Shown here in pieces: positions 8,828-16,617 of a DNA stretch of 37,410 bases. Below the pieces are notes generated by a model. It was not told the origin of the DNA. It searched no databases and worked only from the letters and a program-made list of their open reading frames with translations. The stretch's first letter is position 1. Each line of letters starts with the position of its first letter. The translations under genes and the position numbers were made by a program. This stretch comes from Thermoplasmata archaeon (GTDB taxonomy: Archaea > Thermoplasmatota > Thermoplasmata > Methanomassiliicoccales > Methanomethylophilaceae), in contig SUSZ01000023.1 in assembly GCA_015063165.1 (NCBI GenBank), positions 1 through 37,410 of the forward strand. Reading direction: 5' to 3'.

Positions 8828-9150
8828 TCACTCGAGCTTCTCGACAATCGGCGTCTGGGACGTTCCTCTGGATGGAGTCGATGCCGTTTGAGCGCTTGCC
8901 TAGGCCTAGTATCCCTCGCTGACGGCGATGATCTGCCCGTTGCCGGCCTTGAGCCTGAACATGGTCCAGCCGGCCTTGTCGACATGGACCTCATACTTAG
9001 GAATCTTCTTGGCCTCGTAGCCCTCGACAGTCTGGACCTCGATCCAGGCGTTTCAGTCTTTCTTAACGGACTCGACCCCGTACTTATGCGTCGAGAGCCT
9101 CGTAGATTTCGGAGGTGCAGATGACCTGGCCGTTGTCGGCGAGGAGCGCC
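8828..9150 (-). pseudogene. YegP-like (DUF1508) pseudogene, third copy
   Basis: A decayed relative of the intact genes at 24679-25053 and 34869-35243. The minus strand preserves NGQVICTSEIYEALDA, VQTVEGYEAKKIPKYEV, AGNGQIIAVSEGY and VEKLE. In-frame stops are TGA in the centre and two TAGs shortly after SEGY, at positions that are Lys codons in the intact copies, plus frameshifts at both ends. The N-terminus is missing. The order relative to the Cys-rich remnant (8592-8780) recalls the YegP and Cys-rich genes at the right end of the window, so this is probably an old copy of the same block. Confidence 0.75.
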
Positions 9151-9194
9151 CGAGACCTCGGATGGCAGGAGGACGTCCCATCCCGCATATCGAC

Positions 9195-9215
9195 ACATAT
9201 CTATACGATTCGTCC
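9195..9215 (+). promoter_or_regulatory. arsR promoter with ArsR-type operator repeat
   Basis: The sequence CATATCTATACGATTCG lies about 25 bases before ATG 9228 and contains both a TATA-like core and the ATATCTAT unit that recurs upstream of arsM. The transcript would be nearly leaderless. An operator overlapping the TATA element is the expected way for an archaeal ArsR to repress. Confidence 0.6.
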
Positions 9216-9227
9216 CGTCTCCCTTAC

Positions 9228-9488
9228 ATGGCGGGAATAGACGCGGAACTGTTCAAGGCGCTTTCCGATGGGAACAGGCTCATCATACTTGAGATGCTGT
9301 CTCGGGGGGAGACATGCGCCTGCAGGCTTCTGGAGGCGCTCGACGTCACACAGCCCACCCTTTCCCATCATATGAAGATTCTCTGCAACAGTGGTCTGGT
9401 CACCTCCAGGAAAAGCGGCCAGTGGTCCTATTATTCTCTGAACCGCGAAAAGCTGGACGAGATCAAGGCATATCTTTCCTCCCTTTGA
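9228..9488 (+). CDS. arsR: ArsR-family arsenic/metal-responsive repressor
   Basis: An 86-residue winged-helix protein (MAGIDAELFKALSDGNRL). The HTH runs DVTQPTLSHHMKILCNSGLV and the wing YYSLNREK. The thiol sensor motif is in the helix ETCACRLLEAL (Cys-x-Cys), as in classical As(III)/Sb(III) sensors. A start at 9162 is open, but that reading crosses the TATA and operator element, so 9228 is chosen. It precedes arsM by 44 bases with a repeated operator between them, so it probably represses both itself and arsM until trivalent arsenic binds. TGA stop. Confidence 0.9.
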   Translation: MAGIDAELFKALSDGNRLIILEMLSRGETCACRLLEALDVTQPTLSHHMKILCNSGLVTSRKSGQWSYYSLNREKLDEIKAYLSSL

Positions 9489-9528
9489 TATATAGACAAA
9501 TATCTATATAGATAGATATCTATGTATC
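9489..9528 (+). promoter_or_regulatory. arsM promoter with repeated ATATCTAT operator units
   Basis: The 44-base gap between arsR and arsM contains ATATAGA-CAAA-TATCTATAT and then AGATAGATATCTAT, overlapping inverted and direct copies of the unit also found before arsR. The TATA core TATCTATATAG is about 25-30 bases before the arsM ATG at 9533. Shared units at both promoters support ArsR as the common regulator. Confidence 0.7.
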
Positions 9529-9532
9529 CCCC

Positions 9533-10582
9533 ATGGAAACAAACGACGTCACGCAGAGAATCAGAGACGGCGTGCGCGAGTACTACGGCAGGACGCTGAA
9601 GGGTAGCTCCGACCTGAAGACCGGCGCCTGCAGATGTTCGACATCGCCCCCGAAGGAGATCGCAGATGTCCTGCCTCTAATCGATGAGGAGATACTCGAC
9701 AGGTTCTACGGCTGCGGCTCCCCGATCCCCTCGCTGCTCGAGGGGACTACCGTCCTGGACCTGGGGTGCGGCACCGGCAGAGACGTGTACATCGCGTCGA
9801 AGCTGGTGGGCCCCGGGGGCCGCGTCATAGGAGTGGACATGACCCGCGAACAGCTGGACGTCGCCGAGGCCCACGTGAAGAGCCAGACGGAGAGGTTCGG
9901 ATACTCCGAACCCAACGTGGAGTTCAGACAGGGGTATATCGAAGACCTGAAGTCCGCAGGCATCGGGGACGCTTCCGTGGATGTGGTCATATCCAACTGC
10001 GTCATCAACCTCTCCCCCCGTAAGGATCTGGTATTCCAGGAGATCCGCCGCGTGCTGAAGGACGGAGGGGAACTGTATTTCTCGGACGTCTTCGCGGATC
10101 GCCGCATTCCAGACGAGGTCTACGCGGACCCCGTCCTGAGAGGAGAATGCCTGGCGGGAGCCATGTATGTTGAGGATTTCCGCAGGCTGATGGAGAGGTC
10201 GGGGTTCCAGGCCGTGAGGTATACGACAATCTCCGACATGCCTATCGGCGACCCCACCATAAGAGAGGCACTGGGAGACGCGAGGTTCACCTCCCGCACG
10301 GTGAGGGCGTTCAAGCTGGACGACCTAGAGGACGAATGCGAGGACTACGGACAGTCCGTGATCTACGACGGCGGGATCCCTGGGCATCCCGACTGGTTCG
10401 ACCTCGACGAGGGGCATCGCTTTTACACCAACCATCCGAAGGCTGTGTGCGGGAACACCGCGTCGATGTGCTCCGGGACGCGTTACGGGAAGCACCTACA
10501 CGCGAGGGGCGACAGATCTCGCCATTACGGGAAGTTCGACAGATGCGATGACGAACCTCGGGGCGGATGCTGCTGCCGGTGA
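9533..10582 (+). CDS. arsM: arsenite S-adenosylmethionine methyltransferase
   Basis: A 349-residue protein with the ArsM layout: N-terminal REYYGRTLKGSSDLKTGAC with conserved Cys, SAM-binding motif I VLDLGCGTGRDVYIASKL, VIGVDMT (motif II acidic residue), a catalytic Cys in VISNCVINLSP, and a C-terminal region with PKAVCGNTASM and a terminal GGCCCR tail. These cysteines coordinate As(III) and take part in methylation to mono-, di- and trimethylarsenic species in the cytoplasm. It follows arsR under a promoter with the same operator units. The Cys-rich tail may add metal binding. In a gut or sediment methanogen it would detoxify arsenic or, as proposed for anaerobes, make toxic methylarsenite. 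Confidence 0.93.
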   Translation: METNDVTQRIRDGVREYYGRTLKGSSDLKTGACRCSTSPPKEIADVLPLIDEEILDRFYGCGSPIPSLLEGTTVLDLGCGTGRDVYIASKLVGPGGRVIGVDMTREQLDVAEAHVKSQTERFGYSEPNVEFRQGYIEDLKSAGIGDASVDVVISNCVINLSPRKDLVFQEIRRVLKDGGELYFSDVFADRRIPDEVYADPVLRGECLAGAMYVEDFRRLMERSGFQAVRYTTISDMPIGDPTIREALGDARFTSRTVRAFKLDDLEDECEDYGQSVIYDGGIPGHPDWFDLDEGHRFYTNHPKAVCGNTASMCSGTRYGKHLHARGDRSRHYGKFDRCDDEPRGGCCCR

Positions 10583-10664
10583 GGTTTGATTCCGTATCGG
10601 TCTGACATCGAACACGGGTCGTTCTAAAGGAATGAAAGGGGGTCTCCCCCATCTTCCAATTTGT

Positions 10665-11034
10665 CACTCCGTTTCCTCGACTGGCTCTACATCTTCAAGT
10701 TGTCTCTTTCTTCCGACATCCTTCTTCGATGCTGTTCTCCTGTCCCACATTTATTCGCCGAAGCATCCGTCGCACCAACCCTTTTTTCCCCTAGGTTCTT
10801 CTTCCTCCAGTTGGAGCTGCTTCTCCTCAGGCAGGTCATGCATGTCCTCTCGTTCAGGTACATCGACAAATTCGCTAGGGCGAGGATGTTGTGCCTAGAA
10901 CTCAACCGGATCCCTGTCACCTCTGCGCGCTCACAGACCTGGGAGAACAACTCGTTAGGGGCAAAGCGGCAGGCGATAGGGGAGCTCTGTCCTCGCCGAT
11001 GCCCCGCTCCGCCCGCCTCTCCACATCCTTGCAT
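10665..11034 (-). pseudogene. Cys-rich repeat family remnant (copy 2)
   Basis: The minus strand reads FAPNELFSQVCERAEVTGIRL, ILALANLSMYLNERTCMTC, SNWRKK, then after a frameshift GWCDGCFGE-TAA-MWDRRTA and a charged tail to TGA at 10665-10667. It is homologous to residues 225-310 of the ORF at 36261-37229 and to the remnant at 8592-8780. The TAA stands where the better copy has Tyr (GGYMWDRR). Only the C-terminal part is present. Confidence 0.7.
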
Positions 11035-11099
11035 AATGCTTGGCGGCCCGGCAGGATCGCATAAGGGATGGTCGCGGGAAGAAGTTTGTCGCCGGGAGG

Positions 11100-11520
11100 A
11101 CCCCAGCGCGATAGCCTCAAGATGTCTAGACGAGGACCTTCCTGGAGCCCTCGAACGTCTTGCCCGCCAGGCCGGATGCGGACACGGCGACCCGCCTCAA
11201 ACACGACCTCCAGCGAACTCCCGACCTCGTCCGAGCGCATACTGATCGTCCTGAGGACTTACGTCCCCGGCGAATCAACGGTCTTCTTGAAGACCTGGAA
11301 TACCCCCATGCCGTCCAGAAGCTCAGGATTCGGGGCCGACACGTACCGGCTCTCGCATCTCAGCCCCCTTCCTAAACGATATACCATTCGAAGCCGGTCT
11401 GAAGTTGGAGCTGACCGAATACTCCGCCGGCTCCCCGGCCTCCCCCGTCAGCCTGGCGCGTATCCTCACCGGCGACTCACGGAGCTTCAGCATCCTCCAT
11501 AACCGCGCCGAAGGCTTCCG
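11100..11520 (-). pseudogene. remnant of a secreted/Ig-like domain protein
   Basis: Minus-strand fragments in changing frames give coherent beta-rich text: ESPVRIRARLTGEAGEPAEY, then PELLDGMGVFQVFKKTVDSPG followed by TAA, then EVGSSLEVVFEAG and VSASGLAGKTFEGSRKVLV followed by TAG. At least two frameshifts and two stops are needed. Alternating polar/hydrophobic patterns suggest Ig-like strands of a surface protein. It sits next to a Big2 remnant (11544-11680), consistent with one former long gene. Family assignment is tentative. Confidence 0.4.
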
Positions 11521-11543
11521 GTCCTGCCGGCGCAGGAGACGTT

Positions 11544-11680
11544 TCACTGGGATCGTCCCACTGTGATGTGGCACACGGCGGAATCGAATCCGAACGACGC
11601 CATGAGGTCGCACTCGCCTGCTCTGTGTGCTACTGCTGTGACCGTGCCAGTCCCGAGGTCAACGGTCACCGTCTTCCACC
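11544..11680 (-). pseudogene. C-terminal Big2-like (Ig-like) domain fragment
   Basis: The minus strand reads TVTAVAHRAGECDLMASFGF and AVCHITVGRSQ, clearly homologous to the C-termini of the proteins at 25306-26085 and 35493-36260 (TAVAHKTGKCDL, SAVCHVTVG). Only about 45 codons survive. Beyond 11664 the homology stops, and plus-strand coding of another fragment begins. Confidence 0.7.
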
Positions 11681-11969
11681 CTGGCACCAGAGGGAGAACT
11701 TCTGGGAGCTGTCGCTTCATTTCCACGTCCTCTGCTACGGATATCTCCAGACCGAGAGGCTCCTCAAGGAGAACCCTGGCTGGATCATAAAGAAGGTGCA
11801 TCCCAGGGAGCATATCAGGAGCATCCGCCATACCGCCGCCTACCCCTACACCCACAAATGTCTCGGCCTCCTGGACCGCATGGTCCCCGGCATTGAGTCG
11901 CCGATGACCGCCCGCTGGAACGGATTCGTACCGACGCCCGGATGGCACGGATGCGGACTCAGGATGTGA
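11664..11969 (+). pseudogene. C-terminal fragment of an HUH-type replication initiator-like protein
   Basis: The plus strand encodes about 100 residues from LPPWHQRENFWELSLHFHVL to TGA at 11967-11969. The His-hydrophobic-His core HFHVL, followed by GYL, ENPGWIIKKVHPREHIRSI and an aromatic-rich AAYPYTHKCLGLL, resembles the HUH catalytic region of plasmid replication initiators and IS91-like transposases. The tail has CGLRM. The N-terminal half is missing; the fragment abuts the Big2 remnant on the opposite strand, so a deletion or recombination junction is at about 11664. Probably a relic of an integrated plasmid. Confidence 0.5.
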
Positions 11970-12036
11970 AGCGAAGGCCCTTAAGGGCTGATGTGAAAAG
12001 GACCGAGGCTCCGAAGCCCCGGCCGGACGAACATCC

Positions 12037-12813
12037 TCACTGCTTGGAAATCGCTTCCTTCATGGCGTCGATATGGCTCTGGAACTCTTTTGCCAGGAAG
12101 TCCATTTCGGGCATCGTCTCCTTGATAGCCTTGACGATCTTGCTGAAGGCCTCGATCCCCTCCTCGTTCTTTCCGAGCTTCTCGCAGCACTTGCCGATGC
12201 CCTCGTAGTCCTCCATGAGGTCCATGTCGCTCTCGACGAACTTCTTCTTTATGTCGAAGCCTCTCTGGTAGTATCCGAGCGCTTCTTCGAACTTCTCCAT
12301 CTTCGAGAGGGTCTCGGCCATGACGCTGTAGAGACGGTAGAATGCGGGGTCGTCCTCGCTTTTCTTCGTCCTCAGGAAGTCCATGGCCGCAGTGAAGCAG
12401 TCGACTGCCTCCTCGTAATTTTCGGAGTAGAAGTGACAGTCTCCGATGTTCCTCATGGCCACGGTTATCCTGTCGCAGTCGTCGGGAGACGTCTCCTTGA
12501 AGGTCTCAAGGGCCTTGGTGTAGTATTCGAGGGCGGTCTCGTAGTCCGATATATTGAACAGTCCATTCCCCGCGTTCATGGCAGCGTCCCCAGCTTCGAC
12601 GCTGGACTCGCCGTACTTCATGAGAGTCTCGGTCAGGGCGTTCATGTAGTACTCCTTGGACTTCTCGAATTCCCCTTCCTCTTTGGCCTTGTCGCCCATG
12701 GCCGTGTACAGGGCTATGATGTCCTCGTCCTCGGCATCGTCGGAATCCAGAAGCTCGTCGAGCTTCCTCTCGCATTCCTCGAGCGTCATATCGCTGATAT
12801 TATCGAGTGCCAT
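12037..12813 (-). CDS. tetratricopeptide repeat protein
   Basis: A 258-residue, acidic, all-helical protein with tandem TPR-like repeats, for example EFEKSKEYYMNALTETLMKY, NISDYETALEYYTKALETF, NYEEAVDCFTAAMDFL and KFEEALGYYQRGFDIKKKF, roughly 40 residues apart. TPR arrays mediate protein-protein contacts; the partner is unknown. No signal peptide, so cytoplasmic. A TATA-like GCATTAATAG and the RBS-like AGGAGAG lie upstream (about 12827-12845). It stands alone as an intact gene in a region of remnants. Stop TGA. A hairpin-prone CCTTAAGGGC lies downstream near 11978-11990. Confidence 0.88.
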   Translation of the reverse strand: MALDNISDMTLEECERKLDELLDSDDAEDEDIIALYTAMGDKAKEEGEFEKSKEYYMNALTETLMKYGESSVEAGDAAMNAGNGLFNISDYETALEYYTKALETFKETSPDDCDRITVAMRNIGDCHFYSENYEEAVDCFTAAMDFLRTKKSEDDPAFYRLYSVMAETLSKMEKFEEALGYYQRGFDIKKKFVESDMDLMEDYEGIGKCCEKLGKNEEGIEAFSKIVKAIKETMPEMDFLAKEFQSHIDAMKEAISKQ

Positions 12814-12841
12814 GGTCCATGGTACGCTCTCCTAGCTATTA

Positions 12842-13000
12842 ATGCAATCTGAGTTTCACTCGGAAACTTTCTCGGACAAGCTATCGCAGGATTCAGGGCT
12901 TCCGGAGGACCTGGACTAGCGCATGGAGGCCGTTCTTCAGAGGATGTGCGAAGAGCGTTTCCGCAAGGCGATGATGTTCCACCATCACGGCGGGATGTAA
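12842..13000 (+). CDS. possible small ORF read through one TAG
   Basis: From ATG 12842 (MQSEFHSETFSDKLSQDSG) the frame runs through a single TAG at 12917-12919 (codon 26) and continues with RMEAVLQRMCEERFRKAMM to a TAA at 12998-13000; total 52 codons. Text on both sides is helix-like and charged, as in real proteins. It could be the C-terminal remnant of a larger gene, or a short protein with one amber codon read as pyrrolysine. It shares a short intergenic promoter region with the divergent TPR gene. No family recognised. Confidence 0.35.
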
Positions 13001-13034
13001 ACCTAATATAACGTTTCATAATTACATTAACTAA

Positions 13035-13458
13035 TTAGACAGTAACCTCGTCCATCTTGTAGGTCCATCTGAATACCACCGGCTCCTGGTTGACCTGGTC
13101 GATATACCGGTAGATCCTTTCAATGAGCTCTTCCTTCGAGCTGACGCGTATGCCTCTGAGAAGCGTTCTGGCCATCTTCCCGAAGAAGGACTCCACAATG
13201 TTCAGCCAGGATCCGTGCTTGGGCGTGAAGACGAACACGAATCTGTTCGGTCTCGTATCCAGGTATTGCATGACCTCTTTGGAGGTGTGCGCCTTGAAAT
13301 TGTCCAGAACGAGGCGGATGCGCTCCGCATCCGCATACTTCTCGTCCACGATCTTCAGGAACTCTATGAAATCGGAGCTCTTATGGGTCTCGCTGACCAG
13401 CGGCACTATCTGCCCGCTCACGAGATCCAGCCCTGCCAGCAGGCTGACCGTCCCATGC
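13035..13458 (-). mobile_element. IS630-family transposase, C-terminal part (truncated insertion sequence)
   Basis: The minus strand encodes about 140 residues of a DDE transposase: GTVSLLAGLDLVSGQIVPLV, the second acidic region LVLDNFKAHTS, and the final Glu region TPKHGSWLNIVESFFGKMAR, ending YKMDEVTV with TAA at 13035-13037. These motifs are typical of IS630/Tc1. The N-terminal half, with its HTH and first Asp, is missing; upstream of about 13458 the DNA switches to a nitroreductase fragment on the opposite strand. The element is therefore immobile. AT-rich DNA at 13000-13034 probably includes the surviving end, but I could not define the terminal inverted repeat. Confidence 0.85.
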
Positions 13459-13664
13459 AGGCATGGCTGATGGCCGAGGAAATAGGCCTCGGCGCGGTAT
13501 GGGTGAGCGATTTCGACAGCAGCCTCCAGGACGCCCTGTTCCCGGAGATGAAGGGAACGGAACTGGTGGCATTGCTGCAGATCGGCCACATCTCCCCGGA
13601 ATACAAGCCGCTGGGATGGCATTCCAAGAAGAGGGACAGGTCCGAGATGTTCTTCGAGCTGTGA
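13456..13664 (+). pseudogene. nitroreductase C-terminal fragment
   Basis: The plus strand reads MQAWLMAEEIGLGAVWVSDF, LFPEMKGTELVALLQIGH, EYKPLGWHSKKRDRSEMFF and TGA at 13662-13664. This matches the C-terminal third of FMN nitroreductases (the LMAEEIGLGAVWV helix and the VALLQIGH strand). The N-terminal flavin-binding part is absent because the IS630 remnant abuts directly at about 13456. Confidence 0.75.
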
Positions 13665-14075
13665 AGGGCCCGGTCTCGAAGGTCGGGACCTCGCTCCCAT
13701 CCGACGGCGCGTTCCTGGAGCGAATTAGCGAAGCCTTGGATGCACAGCCGGTTCGCACCCCGAGCGTGCCTGTGGTGCGCACAGGCCGCGCCTTGTCTGC
13801 GTGGGGCCCGGAACCGGAAATGCTGGCCATCGCCCATTCTTGCCGGTACGACACGAAGGTCGAGGACGGAGTCCGGGACGTTGTCGGAGTCCAGCGCCCT
13901 GTCGACGACTATCAGCCTCATCAGGACCGATGACCTCGCCGCGCTCCTCCTCCTTGGACCAGCGGATCTCGATGCTCGGGTCCCTCTCTATCAGGCCCAG
14001 GCCCTCTAGCCTGCCCAGGGAGGCCCCGATGCTCTTGCGCTTCCCTTCCTTTTCTCCGATTCTCTCGTCCAGAAC
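13665..14075 (-). pseudogene. probable winged-helix regulator remnant
   Basis: The minus strand between 14075 and 13930 reads LDERIGEKEGKRKSIGASL, GRLEGLGLIERDP and WSKEEERGEVIG, a winged-helix pattern (recognition helix, then a wing). A second frame then gives MRLIVVDRALDSDNVPDSVL before decaying. The N-terminus is cut at the junction with the zinc-ribbon ORF on the plus strand. The assignment rests on pattern only; 13665-13850 shows no convincing coding on either strand. Confidence 0.3.
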
Positions 14076-14219
14076 ATGAAGTGCCCTGTGTGCGGCCGGG
14101 ACTCCGGCCTCAATCCCTTCTCGATATGCCAGTTCTGCGGGAACGCCCTGCAGCAGGAAGAGGAAGGGCTGGCGGACAGCGCCGTTGTCCGGACGAAGAA
14201 GGCTTATACCGGCAGTTGA
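14076..14219 (+). CDS. small zinc-ribbon protein
   Basis: A 47-residue ORF: MKCPVCGRDSGLNPF, then ICQFCGNALQQEEEGLADS and a basic end. Two Cys-x2-Cys knuckles (CPVC and CQFC) form a classic zinc ribbon, as found at the N-terminus of many archaeal proteins. It may be the detached head of a larger protein: Sel1-like text appears 120 bases downstream (14340-14459) in plus orientation. ATG at 14076, TGA at 14217-14219. Confidence 0.5.
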   Translation: MKCPVCGRDSGLNPFSICQFCGNALQQEEEGLADSAVVRTKKAYTGS

Positions 14220-14339
14220 ATCACTTACATGCAATGTAAAAGTTGCAACAGACATCTCACGTACCTCCTTCAGAGCTGTCAATAGAGAAGAGAACCAGCA
14301 TGCGCAGGTCACCTACGGAGCAGCACCCTGAGCAAAGGC

Positions 14340-14459
14340 GCAGGCCGGCGGCCGGCCCAGATTCTCCTCGGCGACATGTACTCGTCGGGCGACGGCGTCC
14401 CGAAAGACCCCGTACCGGCCGACCGTTGGTACAATATAACCGAGGGCAACTTCATCTGA
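14340..14459 (+). pseudogene. Sel1-like repeat fragment
   Basis: The plus strand reads AQILLGDMYSSGDGVPKD, ADRWYNITEGNF, TGA. The pattern A-Q-x-x-L-G-x-M-Y-x-x-G-x-G-V-P-K-D with a following W-Y is the Sel1 repeat consensus. Only one repeat remains, and no start codon is in context, so this is a relic, perhaps of a gene that began with the zinc ribbon at 14076. Confidence 0.55.
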
Positions 14460-14491
14460 ACATCCGGTTCCGGATACGCGGATCGATGGCT

Positions 14492-15475
14492 TCATCCGCT
14501 CGATTGTAAGTCGAGCAATACGGCCCCGATGTCCCCATCAATACAGATAGACCTGTCGGCTATCTCCTTCGGACAATAGGTTTCACCGAAGTTCAGACAG
14601 GCATATCTGGCATCCGGGTCCCTCCATGTCCTAAACCAGAACGGATACTTCACGATAATCGGCGTATTGGAGCCCACTCCCATCTCCAGATACAACATGC
14701 TCTGTCCTTCATGCCTGCGGAGAAAATCAGAATATCTGGCAGACGCCGATTTCCATCCGTCGTCCTCGACGAAGGAATCGTCGGATCTCAGATTGAGCGT
14801 CATGGGCATACCGTCATCGGGACAGATAGGTACGAGTCCGCGGTCGACCCTCATGGATACCCCGTCCGCAGGGACACCATAGATTCCTGTTTCGTCCTTG
14901 ACGAATCCTTGTGATTCCAGCATCCTGAAGACATGCTTCTCATTATCGTAAGTCCGGTTGTTGTTTGGATCGGTGCTCTGGAAAAGCCCGTAATCGCCCT
15001 GCGTGTAGAACAGCCTCTCCTTATCGAAACCCGCCCTTTGGAACTGATGGTCCACATTGGTGGTGACCACGAAATAATCCTTTCCGTCCAATATCGACAG
15101 AAGTTGATTGTAGACCGGTTTAGGAGGGTCCACATAGCGGTTGAAGTAGATGTGCCTGCTCCACCAAGCCCACATTATCTCTGGTGAAGGGAACGGATAG
15201 AATCCTCCCGAATACATATCCGTAATACCGTACTCGGCATAAAAATCGGAGAAGATGGACATGAACCTCTCTCCGGAGTAGGTCAGACCCGCCGATGTGC
15301 TGAGACCAGCACCCGCCCCAACCACGATCGCATCGGCATCATCCATGGCCTCCATCAGGGATTGGACCGAACCGCTTCCTCTGGTGAGTTTCCTGTCTAG
15401 GGATCCGATGCATCTCATCCCCTCGGAGATGGTCTCCCTGTAACCATCGGGGATGTTAGGAGAGAAGCCTTTCAT
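14492..15475 (-). CDS. SirTM-type (class M) sirtuin, protein ADP-ribosyltransferase
   Basis: About 327 residues from ATG 15475 (MKGFSPNIPDGYRE). The NAD-binding motif reads VVGAGAGLSTSAGLTYSGER, and other SirTM landmarks are MYSGGFYPF, WAWWSRHIYFNRY, VTTNVDHQFQRAGF and FYTQGDYG. SirTM enzymes transfer ADP-ribose to protein, classically lipoylated GcvH-L, rather than deacetylating. The gene overlaps the macrodomain gene by 20 bases, the usual SirTM-macrodomain pairing, but gcvH-L and lplA2 are not present here, so the target is unknown. The preceding ORF could extend the start to 15505, but 15475 has a GAG-rich RBS and matches typical N-termini. Cytoplasmic. Regulation is presumably through the linked HxlR protein. 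Stop TGA. Confidence 0.88.
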   Translation of the reverse strand: MKGFSPNIPDGYRETISEGMRCIGSLDRKLTRGSGSVQSLMEAMDDADAIVVGAGAGLSTSAGLTYSGERFMSIFSDFYAEYGITDMYSGGFYPFPSPEIMWAWWSRHIYFNRYVDPPKPVYNQLLSILDGKDYFVVTTNVDHQFQRAGFDKERLFYTQGDYGLFQSTDPNNNRTYDNEKHVFRMLESQGFVKDETGIYGVPADGVSMRVDRGLVPICPDDGMPMTLNLRSDDSFVEDDGWKSASARYSDFLRRHEGQSMLYLEMGVGSNTPIIVKYPFWFRTWRDPDARYACLNFGETYCPKEIADRSICIDGDIGAVLLDLQSSG

Positions 15476-16274
15476 AGATCTCCCTGTCCTTGTCCATGAA
15501 TACATCGAAAATCACCTTCTCCATGGAATCGTCGCCCCGCAACCATTCGGAAACGGTATCCACCGCGATCTCCGCGGCCCTCCAGTTGGGGAAACGGAAC
15601 ACCCCTGTGGAGATACAGCAGAACGCCACGCTCTTGATTCCGCTCGACCTGCACAGGTCGAGTACGTTGGTATAGCATTGTGCCAGCAGTTGTTCGTGTT
15701 CCTCTGTGAGGCCGTACTCGACGATAGGGCCGACCACATGGATTACTTTCCTGCAAGGCAGGTTGTATGCATCGGTGATCATGGGGACCGAAGTGGGCTG
15801 TTCATAGTCGCCGCCGTACAATGACCTCAGTTCGGACATCTTCCGATGGCATTCCATCCTCATCTGCATCCCGGCGTAGGTGTGGATACAGTTGTCTATG
15901 CATACATGACAGGGCTGGAAGCACCCGAGCATCCGGGAATTCGCCGCATTCACTATGGCATCACAGTCCAATGTGGTTATGTCCCCTTGCCACAGGGCGA
16001 TCCTGTCCGCAGAAAGGATGCTGCTCCCCAAGGACTCGTCCACCGTGGCGATCCGATCCGCATGACTGACCCCTCTTTCCGAATTCCTATCCTTGAGATA
16101 GCGATCCTGCAGTTCCAGGATATCGGACGGGATCGGAGAGGGACTCCTGACGTTCATGTACGAACGCAGGAGCATCCTCTCCCCCTCCACGGTGTTTGGA
16201 ACCCCGGAGAAAGCCACTTGGGAATCCCCGATCATCGCATTCAGCAGGGGTTGCAGATATTGTTCGGAACTCAT
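15456..16274 (-). CDS. zinc-containing macrodomain protein (ADP-ribosylhydrolase)
   Basis: A 272-residue protein. Residues about 90-270 are a macrodomain: LWQGDITTLDCDAIVNAANS (ADP-ribose binding aspartate and the NAAN loop), VIHVVGPI, and the phosphate loop CCISTGVFRFPNWRAAEIAV. The insertion GCFQPCHVCIDNCIHTYAG has the Cys/His ligands of the zinc-macrodomain class that partners SirTM and removes the ADP-ribose it adds. The N-terminal 80 residues form the helical region common in this class. It overlaps the HxlR stop by 4 bases (ATGA) and the sirtuin start by 20 bases, so the three are translationally coupled. Stop TAA. Confidence 0.88.
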   Translation of the reverse strand: MSSEQYLQPLLNAMIGDSQVAFSGVPNTVEGERMLLRSYMNVRSPSPIPSDILELQDRYLKDRNSERGVSHADRIATVDESLGSSILSADRIALWQGDITTLDCDAIVNAANSRMLGCFQPCHVCIDNCIHTYAGMQMRMECHRKMSELRSLYGGDYEQPTSVPMITDAYNLPCRKVIHVVGPIVEYGLTEEHEQLLAQCYTNVLDLCRSSGIKSVAFCCISTGVFRFPNWRAAEIAVDTVSEWLRGDDSMEKVIFDVFMDKDREIYERLLS

Positions 16275-16594
16275 GATTCGGATTCCATCTTACGATACAT
16301 CTCGCCCCATTCCTTCAGTGAATCCAGGACGGGGCTCAACGTCTTCCCCATGTCGGTCAGCGAGTACTCCACCCTGGGAGGAATCTCGGCGTATGCGACA
16401 CGGTTCAGCAGCCCGTCCGATTCCATCTCACGGAGTTTCTGTGTCAGAACCTTCTGGGATACACCGTTGATAGCACCCAGGATTTCTCCGAATCTCTTGG
16501 TCCCTGCCATGAGTTCCCTCAGAATCAGAACCTTCCACTTGTCTCCAATCATGGACAGCGATACTTCGACCGGACAGAGGGGGAGTTCCTTCAT
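16271..16594 (-). CDS. HxlR-family winged-helix regulator
   Basis: A 107-residue protein from ATG 16594 (MKELPLCPVEVSLSMIGDKW), preceded by GAGGAAAAG as RBS. The HxlR signature is present: Cys7 near the N-terminus, IGDKWKVLILRELMAGTKRF, the recognition region GVSQKVLTQKLREMESDGLL, and the wing EIPPRVEYSLTDMG. HxlR proteins such as YodB and HypR often sense electrophiles or oxidants through this N-terminal Cys. It lies between the MBL-like gene (23 bases upstream) and the macrodomain gene (4-base overlap). Repeated TTACCT sites upstream of the operon are its likely operators. Stop TGA. Confidence 0.9.
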   Translation of the reverse strand: MKELPLCPVEVSLSMIGDKWKVLILRELMAGTKRFGEILGAINGVSQKVLTQKLREMESDGLLNRVAYAEIPPRVEYSLTDMGKTLSPVLDSLKEWGEMYRKMESES

Positions 16595-16617
16595 TGTCTT
16601 TTCCTCGAACGGGCATA

